Positions 23,215 through 31,179 of a stretch of DNA of 62,848 nt are shown here, one piece after another. The notes below the pieces were generated by a model that was given only the letters and a program-made list of their open reading frames with translations, did not search any database and had not been told where the DNA came from. Within the stretch, counting starts at the first letter, position 1. Every line of letters starts with the position of its first letter. The translations under genes and the position numbers were made by a program. The DNA is taken from positions 1-62,848 of the forward strand of contig JAUIDE010000011.1 in NCBI GenBank assembly GCA_030429105.1, written 5' to 3'. This DNA is from Alphaproteobacteria bacterium (lineage in GTDB: Bacteria; Pseudomonadota; Alphaproteobacteria; Rhodobacterales; Rhodobacteraceae).

Positions 23215-24154
23215 CGAAGTCACCGGCGATCACGGACTCGGCCGGCGCCTCGATCCGGATCTCGAGTCCCTCGCGGCGCCAGTCCCGCGTCGCGACGATC
23301 CCGAGCCGGGCGAGCACACGGCCCGTGATCCCGAGGCCGGCGCCGGAGCCCTCCCCCTTGCGCGCGCCCGCGGCGGCCTCCGCCGCGGGCGCCGTCTCCG
23401 TCCATCGCGGCCTGAACGTCCCGCCATCGACGCTCCAAGCGATGTCGAGCCGCCCGTCCTCCCGCGCCAACGCGCCGTACTTCACGGAATTGGTGAGCCA
23501 TTCGAAGAGCGCGACCCCGAAGGCCTCGTGCGCCGCCTCCGTCAGCGGCGCCGGCGCGCCCGACACGACGATCCGCCCCGAAGCGTCGCCGAAGGGCGCA
23601 GCCACCGCCCCCACCAGTGCCTCGAGGGACGAGCCGCCCTCCGCTCCTTCCTCTATGGTGCGGCGGTGCGCATTGGCCAGCGCGCTCATCCGCGTGCGGA
23701 GATCGTCCGCCAGCGCCCCGGCGCTTTCGGCCTTCCGCGACTGAAGAGAGACGAGGCCGGCGAGAATGGAATAGAGATTGCCGGCCCGGTGCTTCAGTTC
23801 CGCCTGCCGCAACCTCAGCCGCTCAAGGCCCGAGAGTTCCGGCGTGATGTCGAACGCGAGCCCGCGGAAGCCGCAACGCCCTTCCGCGGATACGACCTCT
23901 CCCGCCACCTTGAGGTTCCGCGGCGCGGCGTCCGAGGCGACGACGAAGGCCGCCTTCCCGCCCGGCGAAAGCGCCCCGGCCGCCTCCGCCCCCGCGCCGG
24001 CGAAACCCTCGCCGAGCGCGTCGACGAGCCGAAGGCGGAGCGCGCGAATATCGGGCTCGGGGGCGATGTCGAGCAGGATCGCCCCCGCCGACGCGATGGC
24101 CGCCTCTCCCCTCCCGCCTGCGGCGGCGGGGGCTGGCGGTGCATGGTCCTTCAT
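23201..24154 (-). CDS. HWE family histidine kinase, cytoplasmic
   Basis: Soluble sensor kinase without membrane helices. A degenerate PAS-like segment (about residues 60-100) precedes the HWE kinase core: phospho-His in AELKHRAGNLYSILAGLVSL, N-box FEWLTNSVKYGAL, the WxE motif in RPRWTE and G-box GSGAGLGI. It is 317 residues from ATG 24154; an ATG at 24253 would add 33. HWE kinases feed PhyR in several alphaproteobacteria, and this one lies in the stress island, so a second PhyR input is plausible. Its 3' end overlaps the lipoprotein gene. Confidence 0.83.
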   Translation of the reverse strand: MKDHAPPAPAAAGGRGEAAIASAGAILLDIAPEPDIRALRLRLVDALGEGFAGAGAEAAGALSPGGKAAFVVASDAAPRNLKVAGEVVSAEGRCGFRGLAFDITPELSGLERLRLRQAELKHRAGNLYSILAGLVSLQSRKAESAGALADDLRTRMSALANAHRRTIEEGAEGGSSLEALVGAVAAPFGDASGRIVVSGAPAPLTEAAHEAFGVALFEWLTNSVKYGALAREDGRLDIAWSVDGGTFRPRWTETAPAAEAAAGARKGEGSGAGLGITGRVLARLGIVATRDWRREGLEIRIEAPAESVIAGDFVNRG

Positions 24155-24275
24155 GGCCAAAATCCGATCTGTCGTTCCAACCCGGCTTGTCCCGACGGGA
24201 AGATGCGAAACGAATCGCGTTGCGTTGCATTGAGGAAGCGAAGGGGCATTCATACTCGCTGCAGACGACCCGTCA

Positions 24276-24289
24276 TTAAGCTGGCTTAA
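24276..24289. promoter_or_regulatory. TTAAGC-N2-GCTTAA palindrome
   Basis: A perfect 6+6 inverted repeat in the gap between the HWE kinase and the Crp/Fnr gene. It lies 15 bp before the GTG start of the latter. Candidate operator for that regulator; it differs from the FNR consensus TTGAT-N4-ATCAA. Confidence 0.45.
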
Positions 24290-24303
24290 CCGGAGTCTTC
24301 GCC

Positions 24304-25038
24304 GTGAGCATCCGATGCGCGAAGTGCCCGCTGCGGGCGCGAAAGGCGTTCAAGAGCCTGTCCGACGAGGATCTCGCCTTCATGGAGCGCTTCAAGACCG
24401 GCGAGCTTCATGTCGAGGCGGGAACGCCCGTCGTCATCGAGGGCGCGAAGTCCCCGCATTTCCACACGGTGCTCTCCGGCGCGGCGTTGCGCACGAAGCT
24501 GCTCGCGGACGGGCGCCGCCAGGTGGTCAACTTCGTCTTCCCCGGCGATCTGGTCGGCCTGCAGTCGAGCCTCCTGACGGAGATGGCGCACGGCGTCGAA
24601 GCCGTCACCGACATGCGGCTCTGCGTCTTCTCGCGGGAGCGGCTGTGGGAGCTGTTCCGGAGCAGCCCCGCCCGCGCCTATGACCTGATATGGCTCGCCG
24701 CCACGGAGGAACGCTCCCTCGGGGAAATGCTTCTCTCCGCCGGCAGGCGGGACGCGCGGGAGCGGGTGGCGGCGCTGCTCCTCTATCTAGGCCGCCGCGC
24801 GGAGGAGAGCGCCTTCTCCGACACGCGGCTGGAGACGCCCTTTCCCTTCCGCCAGCAGGATCTGGCGGACGCAGCCGGCCTTTCGCTCGTCCACACCAAC
24901 AAGATGCTTCAGAGCTTGCGCGCCGCGCGGCTGATCCGCATCGCGGACGGGACGATGACGATCCTCGACGAGACGCGCCTGAAAGAGGCGGCGATGACCG
25001 ACGAGGAGCCGGGCGAGCAAGGCCGCCCGCTGCTCTGA
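24304..25038 (+). CDS. Crp/Fnr family transcriptional regulator
   Basis: A 244-residue regulator. The N-terminus carries RCAKCPLR, an Fnr-like CxxC, but not the full set of four Fnr cysteines. A cyclic-nucleotide-binding-like beta roll follows (VVIEGAKSPHFHTVLSGAAL, VNFVFPGDLVGLQSSLL), then a winged helix (FRQQDLADAAGLSLVHTNKM). It starts with GTG 24304. Similar proteins in rhizobia and Rhodobacterales sit next to stress genes. The signal is unknown. Confidence 0.85.
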   Translation: MSIRCAKCPLRARKAFKSLSDEDLAFMERFKTGELHVEAGTPVVIEGAKSPHFHTVLSGAALRTKLLADGRRQVVNFVFPGDLVGLQSSLLTEMAHGVEAVTDMRLCVFSRERLWELFRSSPARAYDLIWLAATEERSLGEMLLSAGRRDARERVAALLLYLGRRAEESAFSDTRLETPFPFRQQDLADAAGLSLVHTNKMLQSLRAARLIRIADGTMTILDETRLKEAAMTDEEPGEQGRPLL

Positions 25039-25048
25039 CCCTCGGCAA

Positions 25049-25073
25049 GGAACGATCCGGCGCGCGACGCGTT
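25049..25073 (+). promoter_or_regulatory. EcfG-type promoter of the DUF883-like gene
   Basis: GGAAC (25049-25053), 16-bp spacer, CGTT (25070-25073). The downstream ATG is 51 bp further. A GTTCC follows at 25075, but no AACG is at the right distance, so this one reads in one direction only. Confidence 0.8.
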
Positions 25074-25123
25074 GTTCCGGTGTGCGCCGCTGGCGCAAAG
25101 CAATCACCGGAAGGAGGATCGAC

Positions 25124-25480
25124 ATGTCCACCCAGCTCAAGTCCGTCGCCGGGAAGGCGCCCGAAGCGTCGAAGGATCTCTCGGCCGCGCAGGCCGATCT
25201 CGCGGACCGGATCGATACGATCAAGGCCGACATCGCCGCGCTTGCGAAATCCGTGAGCGCGCTCGCCGGAACCGGCGCCGAGGCGGCCAAGACGGAAGCC
25301 GCCCGCCGCGCGGCGAACCTGGGGCGCGAAGGCGAGGAGGCCGCCCGCGCGGCGGCGCGCCGTGCGCAGGAGGGCGGCGAAGCGGTTACCGGCTATGTCC
25401 GGAAGGAGCCGTTCATTGCGCTCGCCGCCGCGGCCGGCGCGGGGCTCCTGATCGGGATGCTCACCGCGCGTCGCCGCTGA
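25124..25480 (+). CDS. DUF883/ElaB-YqjD-like membrane-anchored protein
   Basis: A 118-residue protein. A long Ala/Lys/Glu-rich helix (from KDLSAAQADLADRIDTIKAD to EEAARAAARRAQEGGEAV) is followed by YVRKEPFIALAAAAGAGLLI and a basic end RRR. This is the layout of the ElaB/YqjD family of C-terminally anchored, ribosome-associated inner membrane proteins induced by stress. ATG 25124 follows an AAGGAGG site. EcfG-type promoter upstream, strong terminator downstream. Confidence 0.85.
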   Translation: MSTQLKSVAGKAPEASKDLSAAQADLADRIDTIKADIAALAKSVSALAGTGAEAAKTEAARRAANLGREGEEAARAAARRAQEGGEAVTGYVRKEPFIALAAAAGAGLLIGMLTARRR

Positions 25481-25508
25481 CGCCGCAATCAACGTCGACG
25501 AAAGACGA

Positions 25509-25537
25509 AGCGCCCGGCGGGAACCCCGCCGGGCGCT
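25509..25537 (+). terminator. Terminator after the DUF883-like gene
   Basis: A perfect 13-bp GC-rich stem (25509-25521 with 25525-25537) and a 3-nt AAC loop, followed by TTCG. It separates convergent genes. Confidence 0.75.
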
Positions 25538-25562
25538 TTCGCGTCGAAAGGCCCACCGCCGC

Positions 25563-27128
25563 TCAGAAGAGATCGTCCGGCAGGAGCGGGAAAATCCGGC
25601 CGAACCGGGCGGGGCGCTTCATGTCGTGCGGCAGCAGAAAACCCTTTCTGAGATCGGGCGGCTTCGAGGCGTTCAGCGTCGCCGCCTCGCGCCAGGTCGC
25701 GGCGCGGTCGCGCGGGCCGTGCGGCTCCCCGAGCCAGCTCTCCGCCAGCCGCGCCTGAAACGCGCCAACTTCCGCCTCGTCCCGCCAGACGAGCGAGACC
25801 TCCGTATCCCATCGAAGCGACCGCCCGTTGAGATTGGCGGAGCCGATCAGCGCCGCGGCGCCGTCAGCGATCAGCACTTTCGAATGGACGTAGACGGCGC
25901 CGGCCCCGTGCGCCACGAACTCGTCGGCCTTCGTGCGCCGGGCCGGCTTCGCCGGGCTGAGGATGGCGGCGCGTTCGCCAAAGACGGCGCGCAAACGTTC
26001 AAGAGTTCGAAACTGGAGCGCCTCACCGTGCCGCGTCGCCGTATCGCGGCGCCCCTGGAACGCATAGGCCTCGGGCGCGAAGGGCAGCACCAGCACGAGT
26101 TCGAGCCGCGGCTCCGCGCGCGCCGCCGCCGTCAGCGCGCGGACCACGCACATGCATCGAATGAACTGCGTCTCGACATAAAGGAACCGCCTCGCCGACC
26201 CGATCAGCCCGAGAACCGCGCGCTCGGTCCCGTCGTCGGTCCGTCTCGGCGCGAAGGCGAAGGGGCCGCCGGCGGGGGAGGAGCGCGTCATCACGACGGA
26301 GAGGAGCGGATCGGCCTCCGCCTCCGGCTCCGCGCGCCATTCCCCTGGCTCCGCGAGCGACGGAAGCGGCGCCCGGTCGTCGCGCGCCGCCCAGTCCGCC
26401 GCGGCGTCGCTCCAGATCGCCGCGCCGGCGCGGGCGACCTCCGCGACGGCGCGCCCCTCCACGGCGAGCGTGACGTCTCGCCACGTCTCGGCGGCCGGGC
26501 GGTCATGATCGGGCGTGTCCCAGCGGCGCTCGTCAAAATCCAGCCCGCCGACCAGGGCGAACGCCCCATCGACGACCGCAATCTTCTGATGATGCGTGAC
26601 GGGAAAGAGCCGGGGCGGCGAGGCCTCCTCGGCGGCGCGAAGCGAGGGAAGGGTCTCGAACGCGTCGCCCTCCCGCGCATGGATGCGCTTCAACTCCCGC
26701 CGCGCGCGGCAGGCGAAGATCCGTCTCCAGAACGCGTCGAGCCCGGCGGGATGCCGCGCCGCCATCGCCTCGATCGGCTGCCCGACCCCGGCCGCCGCGG
26801 CGCGCGCCGAAAGGTGACGGAGCGAGCCCCACGCCTCCCGATGCAGGGCGGCGCCGCCGATCGGATCGAAATCGGAAACCTGGAGCCTGACCTTCACGCC
26901 TCTCCGCGCGACGGCGACGAGGAGCGCGGCCCAGTCCTCTCCCCCGCCTTCGGCGAGAGCGAGGTCGCGCGCAGTTTCATTCCGCAGCGCCATCCGCGTG
27001 TCGAACACGCGGAACAGCAGCGACACCTCCCGCTCCGCCGAAGCCGCCCGCCGCTCCAGCAGCGGAAACGCCTCCGCCGCCGTGATAAGAGGCGTCGCCC
27101 CAGACCATCTCTTCGTCATGCCGATCAT
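25563..27128 (-). CDS. Phospholipase D-like protein
   Basis: PLD-superfamily protein of 521 residues with two HKD motifs: THHQKIAVVDGAFALVGGLD and VHSKVLIADGAAALIGSANL. Both carry the His-Lys-Asp set, so it should be active as a phosphatidyltransferase or phospholipase. No signal peptide is clear. ATG 27128 or 27119 can start it. Its promoter would be the minus-strand half of the two-way EcfG element at 27167-27193, which gives a leader of about 30 nt. Confidence 0.88.
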   Translation of the reverse strand: MIGMTKRWSGATPLITAAEAFPLLERRAASAEREVSLLFRVFDTRMALRNETARDLALAEGGGEDWAALLVAVARRGVKVRLQVSDFDPIGGAALHREAWGSLRHLSARAAAAGVGQPIEAMAARHPAGLDAFWRRIFACRARRELKRIHAREGDAFETLPSLRAAEEASPPRLFPVTHHQKIAVVDGAFALVGGLDFDERRWDTPDHDRPAAETWRDVTLAVEGRAVAEVARAGAAIWSDAAADWAARDDRAPLPSLAEPGEWRAEPEAEADPLLSVVMTRSSPAGGPFAFAPRRTDDGTERAVLGLIGSARRFLYVETQFIRCMCVVRALTAAARAEPRLELVLVLPFAPEAYAFQGRRDTATRHGEALQFRTLERLRAVFGERAAILSPAKPARRTKADEFVAHGAGAVYVHSKVLIADGAAALIGSANLNGRSLRWDTEVSLVWRDEAEVGAFQARLAESWLGEPHGPRDRAATWREAATLNASKPPDLRKGFLLPHDMKRPARFGRIFPLLPDDLF

Positions 27129-27166
27129 CCCGGATTTCCGCGCGCCGGATACTGGGCGCGACTGAT

Positions 27167-27193
27167 GGAACGAAAATAGCGGGCCCGCGTTCC
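27167..27193. promoter_or_regulatory. Bidirectional EcfG promoter (GGAACG-N15-CGTTCC)
   Basis: Same geometry as 22181-22207. Plus strand: GGAAC 27167-27171, N16, CGTT 27188-27191. Minus strand: GGAAC 27193-27189, N16, CGTT 27172-27169. It faces the PLD-like gene on the left and the PLDc_N and AI-2E-family genes on the right. Confidence 0.85.
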
Positions 27194-27292
27194 AATGCCG
27201 GGCGAAGAGTCTCCTCCTCGCGGCGTGAACGACCCTCGACGCGGCGCGGCGCAGCCTCTTCGCCCATCAGATCAATGCGAAGGAGCTGAACC

Positions 27293-27487
27293 ATGGGCGT
27301 GGAAATCAGCGGCATCGGAGGGCTCATCCTCCTTGCGCTCAATATCTGGGCGATCGTCTCTGTGATCGGCTCGAGCGCGACGACCGGGCGAAAGGTCCTC
27401 TGGGTGCTCCTGATCCTTGTCCTGCCGCTGCTTGGCCTGATCCTGTGGCTGCTCTTCGGCCCGCGCTCGTCATCCGCGCGCGTCTGA
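27293..27487 (+). CDS. PLDc_N domain small membrane protein
   Basis: A 64-residue two-helix protein: GIGGLILLALNIWAIVSVIG, a short TGRKVLW loop, then LILVLPLLGLILWLLFGPRS. This is the cardiolipin-synthase N-terminal (PLDc_N) membrane module on its own. The ATG at 27293 follows an AAGGAG site. It is divergent from the phospholipase D-like gene, so the catalytic part and the membrane module may work together. The next gene starts 8 bp later. Confidence 0.85.
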   Translation: MGVEISGIGGLILLALNIWAIVSVIGSSATTGRKVLWVLLILVLPLLGLILWLLFGPRSSSARV

Positions 27488-27494
27488 CGCCGCC

Positions 27495-28682
27495 GTGGAT
27501 GCGCGTCTCGAACTATCCGAAGCGGCGGCGGAAGGGCTGGTCGGGACGGTCGACGAACCTGCAGTCGTAGATGCTGCGCCGTCGCCGCAGGCCGGCGCGG
27601 CGCACGATGCGAGGGCGGTCGAGATCGCCGGCCTCCGCCGCGTCGTCGCCGCGATACTCGTCCTTCACCTGATCGCGGCGATCTACTTCGCGAAAGATCT
27701 GATCCTTCCTCTGGTCCTTGGCGTCCTCCTCGCCCTGACTTTCAGCCCGCAGGTGCGGGCGACCGTGCGGGCGGGCGCGCCGACGGCGCTGGCGGCCGGG
27801 ACCTGCGTCTGCCTTCTCGGGGGCGGCGCAGTCGCGCTGATCTTCTCGCTGAGCGACCGGGTGTCCGAACTCGCCGCCGAAGCGCCGCGGCTCGGCTTCC
27901 TGCTTCGTCAGAAGCTCGCCCAGCTCAGCGCCTCGGTCGAGGCGGTGAAGAACGCATCCGAAGAGGTCGAGAAGATCGCCGACGCCGCCCTCTCCTCCGG
28001 GGAGCCGACGGTCGTCGTCGCGCAGCCCGGCATGCTCGGCGCCGCCATCGGCAATCTTGCGGGCGGCGCGACGACCCTCGCGGTCGCCTTCATTCTCGCG
28101 CTGTTCATTCTCGCGGCGGGGCGCGGCGTTCACGCGAAACTGCTGCGCGCCTTCCCCACCTTCAGGGAGAAGCGGAACGTGCTCGAAACCGTCTACGAGA
28201 TCGAGATCCGCATCTCCCGCTACCTGTTCACGATCACGCTGATCAATGCGGGACTCGGCGTCGCGATCTTTCTCGCCTTCTTCGCGGTCGGCATGCCCTA
28301 CGCCTATCTCTGGGGGATCGGCGCCTTCCTCCTCAACTTCATCCCGTTCATTGGCACGGCCATCGGCACGGCGACAGCCGCGGCGGTCTCGATCGTGACG
28401 TTCGACAGCATTGGCTACGCCCTGCTGGCGCCGCTCGCCTATCTTGCGCTCGGCAGTCTCGAAGGGCAGGTCGTGACGCCTTCGATCCTCGGCCGGCGTC
28501 TTGAGCTGAGCGCGATTTCGGTTCTCGTCTCGCTGATCTTCTGGACCTGGGCCTGGGGCGTCGCAGGCGCCCTGCTCGCGGTGCCGCTGCTCGTTCTGGT
28601 GAAGGCGGTGGCGGACCGGATCGACGCGCTGCAAACCCTGTCGCTCCTGCTCTCGGCCGAGCCTGCGTCGCCCGATCCGTAA
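27495..28682 (+). CDS. AI-2E family transporter / PerM-type permease
   Basis: Polytopic membrane protein of 395 residues. Family segments are IYFAKDLILPLVLGVLLALT near the N-terminus, LFTITLINAGLGVAIFLAFF, GIGAFLLNFIPFIGTAIGTA and VVTPSILGRRLELSAISVLV near the C-terminus. Members export small molecules or ions; the substrate is not known. It starts with GTG 27495, shortly after the PLDc_N gene, and shares its EcfG-type promoter. Confidence 0.9.
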   Translation: MDARLELSEAAAEGLVGTVDEPAVVDAAPSPQAGAAHDARAVEIAGLRRVVAAILVLHLIAAIYFAKDLILPLVLGVLLALTFSPQVRATVRAGAPTALAAGTCVCLLGGGAVALIFSLSDRVSELAAEAPRLGFLLRQKLAQLSASVEAVKNASEEVEKIADAALSSGEPTVVVAQPGMLGAAIGNLAGGATTLAVAFILALFILAAGRGVHAKLLRAFPTFREKRNVLETVYEIEIRISRYLFTITLINAGLGVAIFLAFFAVGMPYAYLWGIGAFLLNFIPFIGTAIGTATAAAVSIVTFDSIGYALLAPLAYLALGSLEGQVVTPSILGRRLELSAISVLVSLIFWTWAWGVAGALLAVPLLVLVKAVADRIDALQTLSLLLSAEPASPDP

Positions 28683-28695
28683 AGCCCGTCGCGCG

Positions 28696-29160
28696 CTACG
28701 GCCGGCGGCCGGCTTCGCCGCGGGTGCGCACGCCATAGTCCCAGCCCTCGCGTGCCCGGTCCGCAGCCTCGATCGCCGACCGCTCTTCATCTGGCGAAAG
28801 GCGGGAAGCGCCGGCGGCCATCGCCCCGGCGATGAAAGCGATTGCGCCGAGGGTTGACGGCTCCTTGGAGGCGCCGGGCCGAACGCCCGTCCCGCCAGGC
28901 GCGCGCCGTCGGCGCCGAAGGCGCCCGCCAAGCAGCCAGCCGAGCCCGAACCCTGCGATCAGGGAGTGGGCAGGCGCTGCACGAACCGATTCCGCAAATG
29001 CGCTCGCCCCACCTAGCCGCGCGCGCGCCTCTGCGAAAATCGCCTCCGGTGTTAGCGACGCACGGGCCTTTTCCGCCGCCGCGGCGACCATCGCGCGCTG
29101 GCGCACTGTCTCCGCCTCCAGCGCGTCGAGGCGACGGGCATGCCCGTTGAAGAAGCTCAT
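28696..29160 (-). CDS. Membrane-anchored protein of the DUF883/holin-associated type
   Basis: A 154-residue protein opening MSFFNGHARRLDALEAETVR, with an Ala-rich helical region, a hydrophobic segment (HSLIAGFGLGWLLGG) followed by a run of arginines, and a second weak hydrophobic segment (TLGAIAFIAGAMAAGA). No firm family; the layout resembles DUF3618/DUF883-like proteins that follow holin-III genes in stress regulons. Its ATG overlaps the stop of the holin-like gene (ATGA). Confidence 0.65.
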   Translation of the reverse strand: MSFFNGHARRLDALEAETVRQRAMVAAAAEKARASLTPEAIFAEARARLGGASAFAESVRAAPAHSLIAGFGLGWLLGGRLRRRRRAPGGTGVRPGASKEPSTLGAIAFIAGAMAAGASRLSPDEERSAIEAADRAREGWDYGVRTRGEAGRRP

Positions 29161-29540
29161 CTTAATGCGTCCTGCGCCAGCGCCAGATCGCGGCTCAATG
29201 CGCGAACGGTTCGCCGCGGCCCGGCCGCCGCCTCCCGGATTGCGGTTCGCCCGAGCCGCGCGGCCAGCACGGCAAATGAGGCGGTCGCCGCCGCCGCGAT
29301 GAGCGCCGCCGGCGCCGGCTCCCAGCCGGCGGCGACCAGCGCCGCGACCATCGTCCATGCGAGAAGCCCTATCGTCGCCAGAGCAAAGGAGGCGGCGACG
29401 ACCAGCAGGCCGAGTCCCCTCGCCGCCATCGACTCCATGGCGCTCAGTTCGGCGCGAAGAAGCGCGAGCTCGGCTTGTCGGAGATCCGCAGCCTCATCGA
29501 GAAGTTCGGAAACGGCTCCGGGCCGCGCAGGCTTCTCCAC
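29157..29540 (-). CDS. Phage holin superfamily III-like (DUF1469) membrane protein
   Basis: A 127-residue protein. A helical cytoplasmic N-terminus (SELLDEAADLRQAELALLRA) is followed by two hydrophobic helices (GLGLLVVAASFALATIGLLA and APAALIAAAATASFAVLAAR). This matches the PF07332-type holin-X proteins, which in bacteria usually sit with DUF883/DUF3618 genes and have nothing to do with phage. An EcfG-type promoter lies 55 bp upstream. The downstream gene overlaps by 4 bp. Confidence 0.75.
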   Translation of the reverse strand: MEKPARPGAVSELLDEAADLRQAELALLRAELSAMESMAARGLGLLVVAASFALATIGLLAWTMVAALVAAGWEPAPAALIAAAATASFAVLAARLGRTAIREAAAGPRRTVRALSRDLALAQDALR

Positions 29541-29594
29541 AACTGCCTCCTCGCGAAGCGGGTTTGCTCACGGCGAACCCTCAGACGGTGACCT

Positions 29595-29620
29595 AACGCG
29601 CGAGCGACGAAGTTCGTTCC
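29595..29620 (-). promoter_or_regulatory. EcfG-type promoter of the holin-like operon
   Basis: On the minus strand, GGAAC (29620-29616), a 17-bp spacer and CGTT (29598-29595). It faces the holin-like gene that starts at 29540. Confidence 0.7.
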
Positions 29621-29884
29621 GCTGCGGTCGTCGCGAGCCCTCGACCGCCACGCCTTCGCCTCGCGCGCCGCCCGTTGCGGGCACGAAGCGCCGCAGAGCA
29701 GCTTCGGCGTCATGAAGCACTTCAATTCCCAAACCTGGGTCGCAATCCCCAAGGGGACGTTCGCCAAAACATCCGGGTGGAAGCCGTCCCAAGGCATCCC
29801 GGGTCGCCTCGCCACGGATCACTGAAGACGGAACGAAGACGTCGGAGACTGATGTGTCCGCTTGAGCCATAGCCGCAGCGGCCG

Positions 29885-29919
29885 GAGTTCCCCTTGCTTG
29901 GTGGCAAAAAGGGGAACTC
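29885..29919. repeat. Perfect 11-bp inverted repeat with 13-nt loop
   Basis: GAGTTCCCCTT (29885-29895) and AAGGGGAACTC (29909-29919). It lies just past the stop of the CoA-transferase gene (minus strand), so it may act as a terminator for that operon, although no U-run follows on either strand. The surrounding 29541-29940 stretch has no convincing gene and lower GC than its neighbours. Confidence 0.7.
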
Positions 29920-29940
29920 AGAACGCTGTTGCGGCCTCGT

Positions 29941-31179
29941 TCATCCCGCCAGTCTCGCCTCACGCGAAGGGCGGGCGATGATTCCGGCGTCGAAGAGCGA
30001 GGCGATCTCGGTATCCGGGAGGCGCGCCACATCCGCGAGGATCTCCTCGGTATGTTCGCCGAGCAGCGGCGCGGGGCGGGCGTCTTCCCGCGCGAGGCCG
30101 GCGAAAGTCATCGGCGAGGCAGGGCTGAGATAGCGGCCCACGCCCGGCTGCTCCACCATCGAGAACATCGGGTTCTCGGTAGAGAAATCCGGGTCCTTCT
30201 CCAGCGCGTCGGCGAAGCTGCGGAAGACGGACCAGGTGATCCCCGCCTTGTCGAACGCGGCGGCGAAATCGGTGACGCGCCGCGCCGCAAACCACGGGGC
30301 GAGGATTGCGGTGATCGCCTTCCTCGCCTTCCAGCGCGCGCCCTCGTCCGCGAGGTCAAGGCCGAGCCGGGCGCCGAGCGCAGCCATCTCCTCCGTCATC
30401 CCCGTCGCCTTCAGGAGGCCGGCCCATTGCCGCTCCGTGAGGCCGATGACCATCACGCGTTCGCCGTCCGCACAGAGGAAATCCTGCCCGTAGGCCCCAT
30501 AGAGCGCATTGCCGGCCTTTGCGCGGCTCACGCCGTTCACCGCCACCTCGCCGATGATCCCGAGATGGCCGAGCATCGCCGCCGCGACATCCTTGAGGCT
30601 GAGCTCCGCCGCGTCGCCGAGCCCGGTCTTGAGCCGCCGCCGCTCCGCCGCGAGAAGGGCGGAGACGACCATGTTCCCCGCGATGCAATCCCAGGCCGGG
30701 AGCGCATGGGCCACCGGCTCGGAAGAGCCCTCCGGCCCCGTCGCCATCGGGAAGCCGACCGCGGGGTTGACGGTGTAGTCCACCGCTGGGCGGCCGTGCC
30801 GGTCCCCTGTCAGGGTGACCATGCAGATGTCGGGGCGTCTGGAGCGCAGCGTCTCGTGGTCGGTCCAGCCCTTCACCTTGAGGTTGGTGATGAAGAGGCC
30901 GGAATCCTCGCCCGGCGCGCAGATCACCTCCGTCACGATCTCCCGCGCCCGGGGATGCTTCAGGTCTATCGCGAGGGAGCGCTTGCCCTTGTTGAGCCCG
31001 GCCCAGAAGAGCGAGCGGCCGGACCGCGTGACGGGCCAGCGCGTCGCGTCGAGCCCGCCCTCGATCCGGTCGAAGCGGATCACGTCCGCCCCCATCTGCG
31101 CCAGCGTCATGCCCGCGAGGGGAACCGCGACGAAGGCCGAGCCTTCGACGACGCGCATGCCCTTGAGAACGCCGCTCAT
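29941..31179 (-). CDS. Family III CoA-transferase (CaiB/BaiF type)
   Basis: A 412-residue CoA-transferase. Features are the N-terminal MRVVEGSAFVAVPLAGMTLA, GADVIRFDRIEGGLDATRWP, FWAGLNKGKRSLAIDLKHP and the region around the conserved Asp (CIAGNMVVSALLAAERRR). ATG 31179 overlaps the stop of the upstream hydratase gene. Such a pair resembles the mesaconyl-CoA transferase/hydratase of the 3-hydroxypropionate route, but other C4-C5 acids are possible. Its likely regulator is the divergent ScfR-type gene. Confidence 0.82.
   Translation of the reverse strand: MSGVLKGMRVVEGSAFVAVPLAGMTLAQMGADVIRFDRIEGGLDATRWPVTRSGRSLFWAGLNKGKRSLAIDLKHPRAREIVTEVICAPGEDSGLFITNLKVKGWTDHETLRSRRPDICMVTLTGDRHGRPAVDYTVNPAVGFPMATGPEGSSEPVAHALPAWDCIAGNMVVSALLAAERRRLKTGLGDAAELSLKDVAAAMLGHLGIIGEVAVNGVSRAKAGNALYGAYGQDFLCADGERVMVIGLTERQWAGLLKATGMTEEMAALGARLGLDLADEGARWKARKAITAILAPWFAARRVTDFAAAFDKAGITWSVFRSFADALEKDPDFSTENPMFSMVEQPGVGRYLSPASPMTFAGLAREDARPAPLLGEHTEEILADVARLPDTEIASLFDAGIIARPSREARLAG

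Noticed and set aside
29157-29540. Prophage remnant because of the holin-like protein
   Set aside because: Holin-III-type proteins with DUF883-like partners are ordinary chromosomal stress genes. No other phage gene is nearby.
29444-29815. Open frame of about 120 codons upstream of the holin-like gene
   Set aside because: It runs through the EcfG-type promoter and overlaps the holin gene out of frame. Its composition is unlike a real gene.
29712-29825. 37-codon plus-strand frame opening MKHFNSQTWVAIPKG
   Set aside because: It looks oddly protein-like, but it has no ribosome site, no neighbour context and foreign codon use. Mentioned only within the gap finding.
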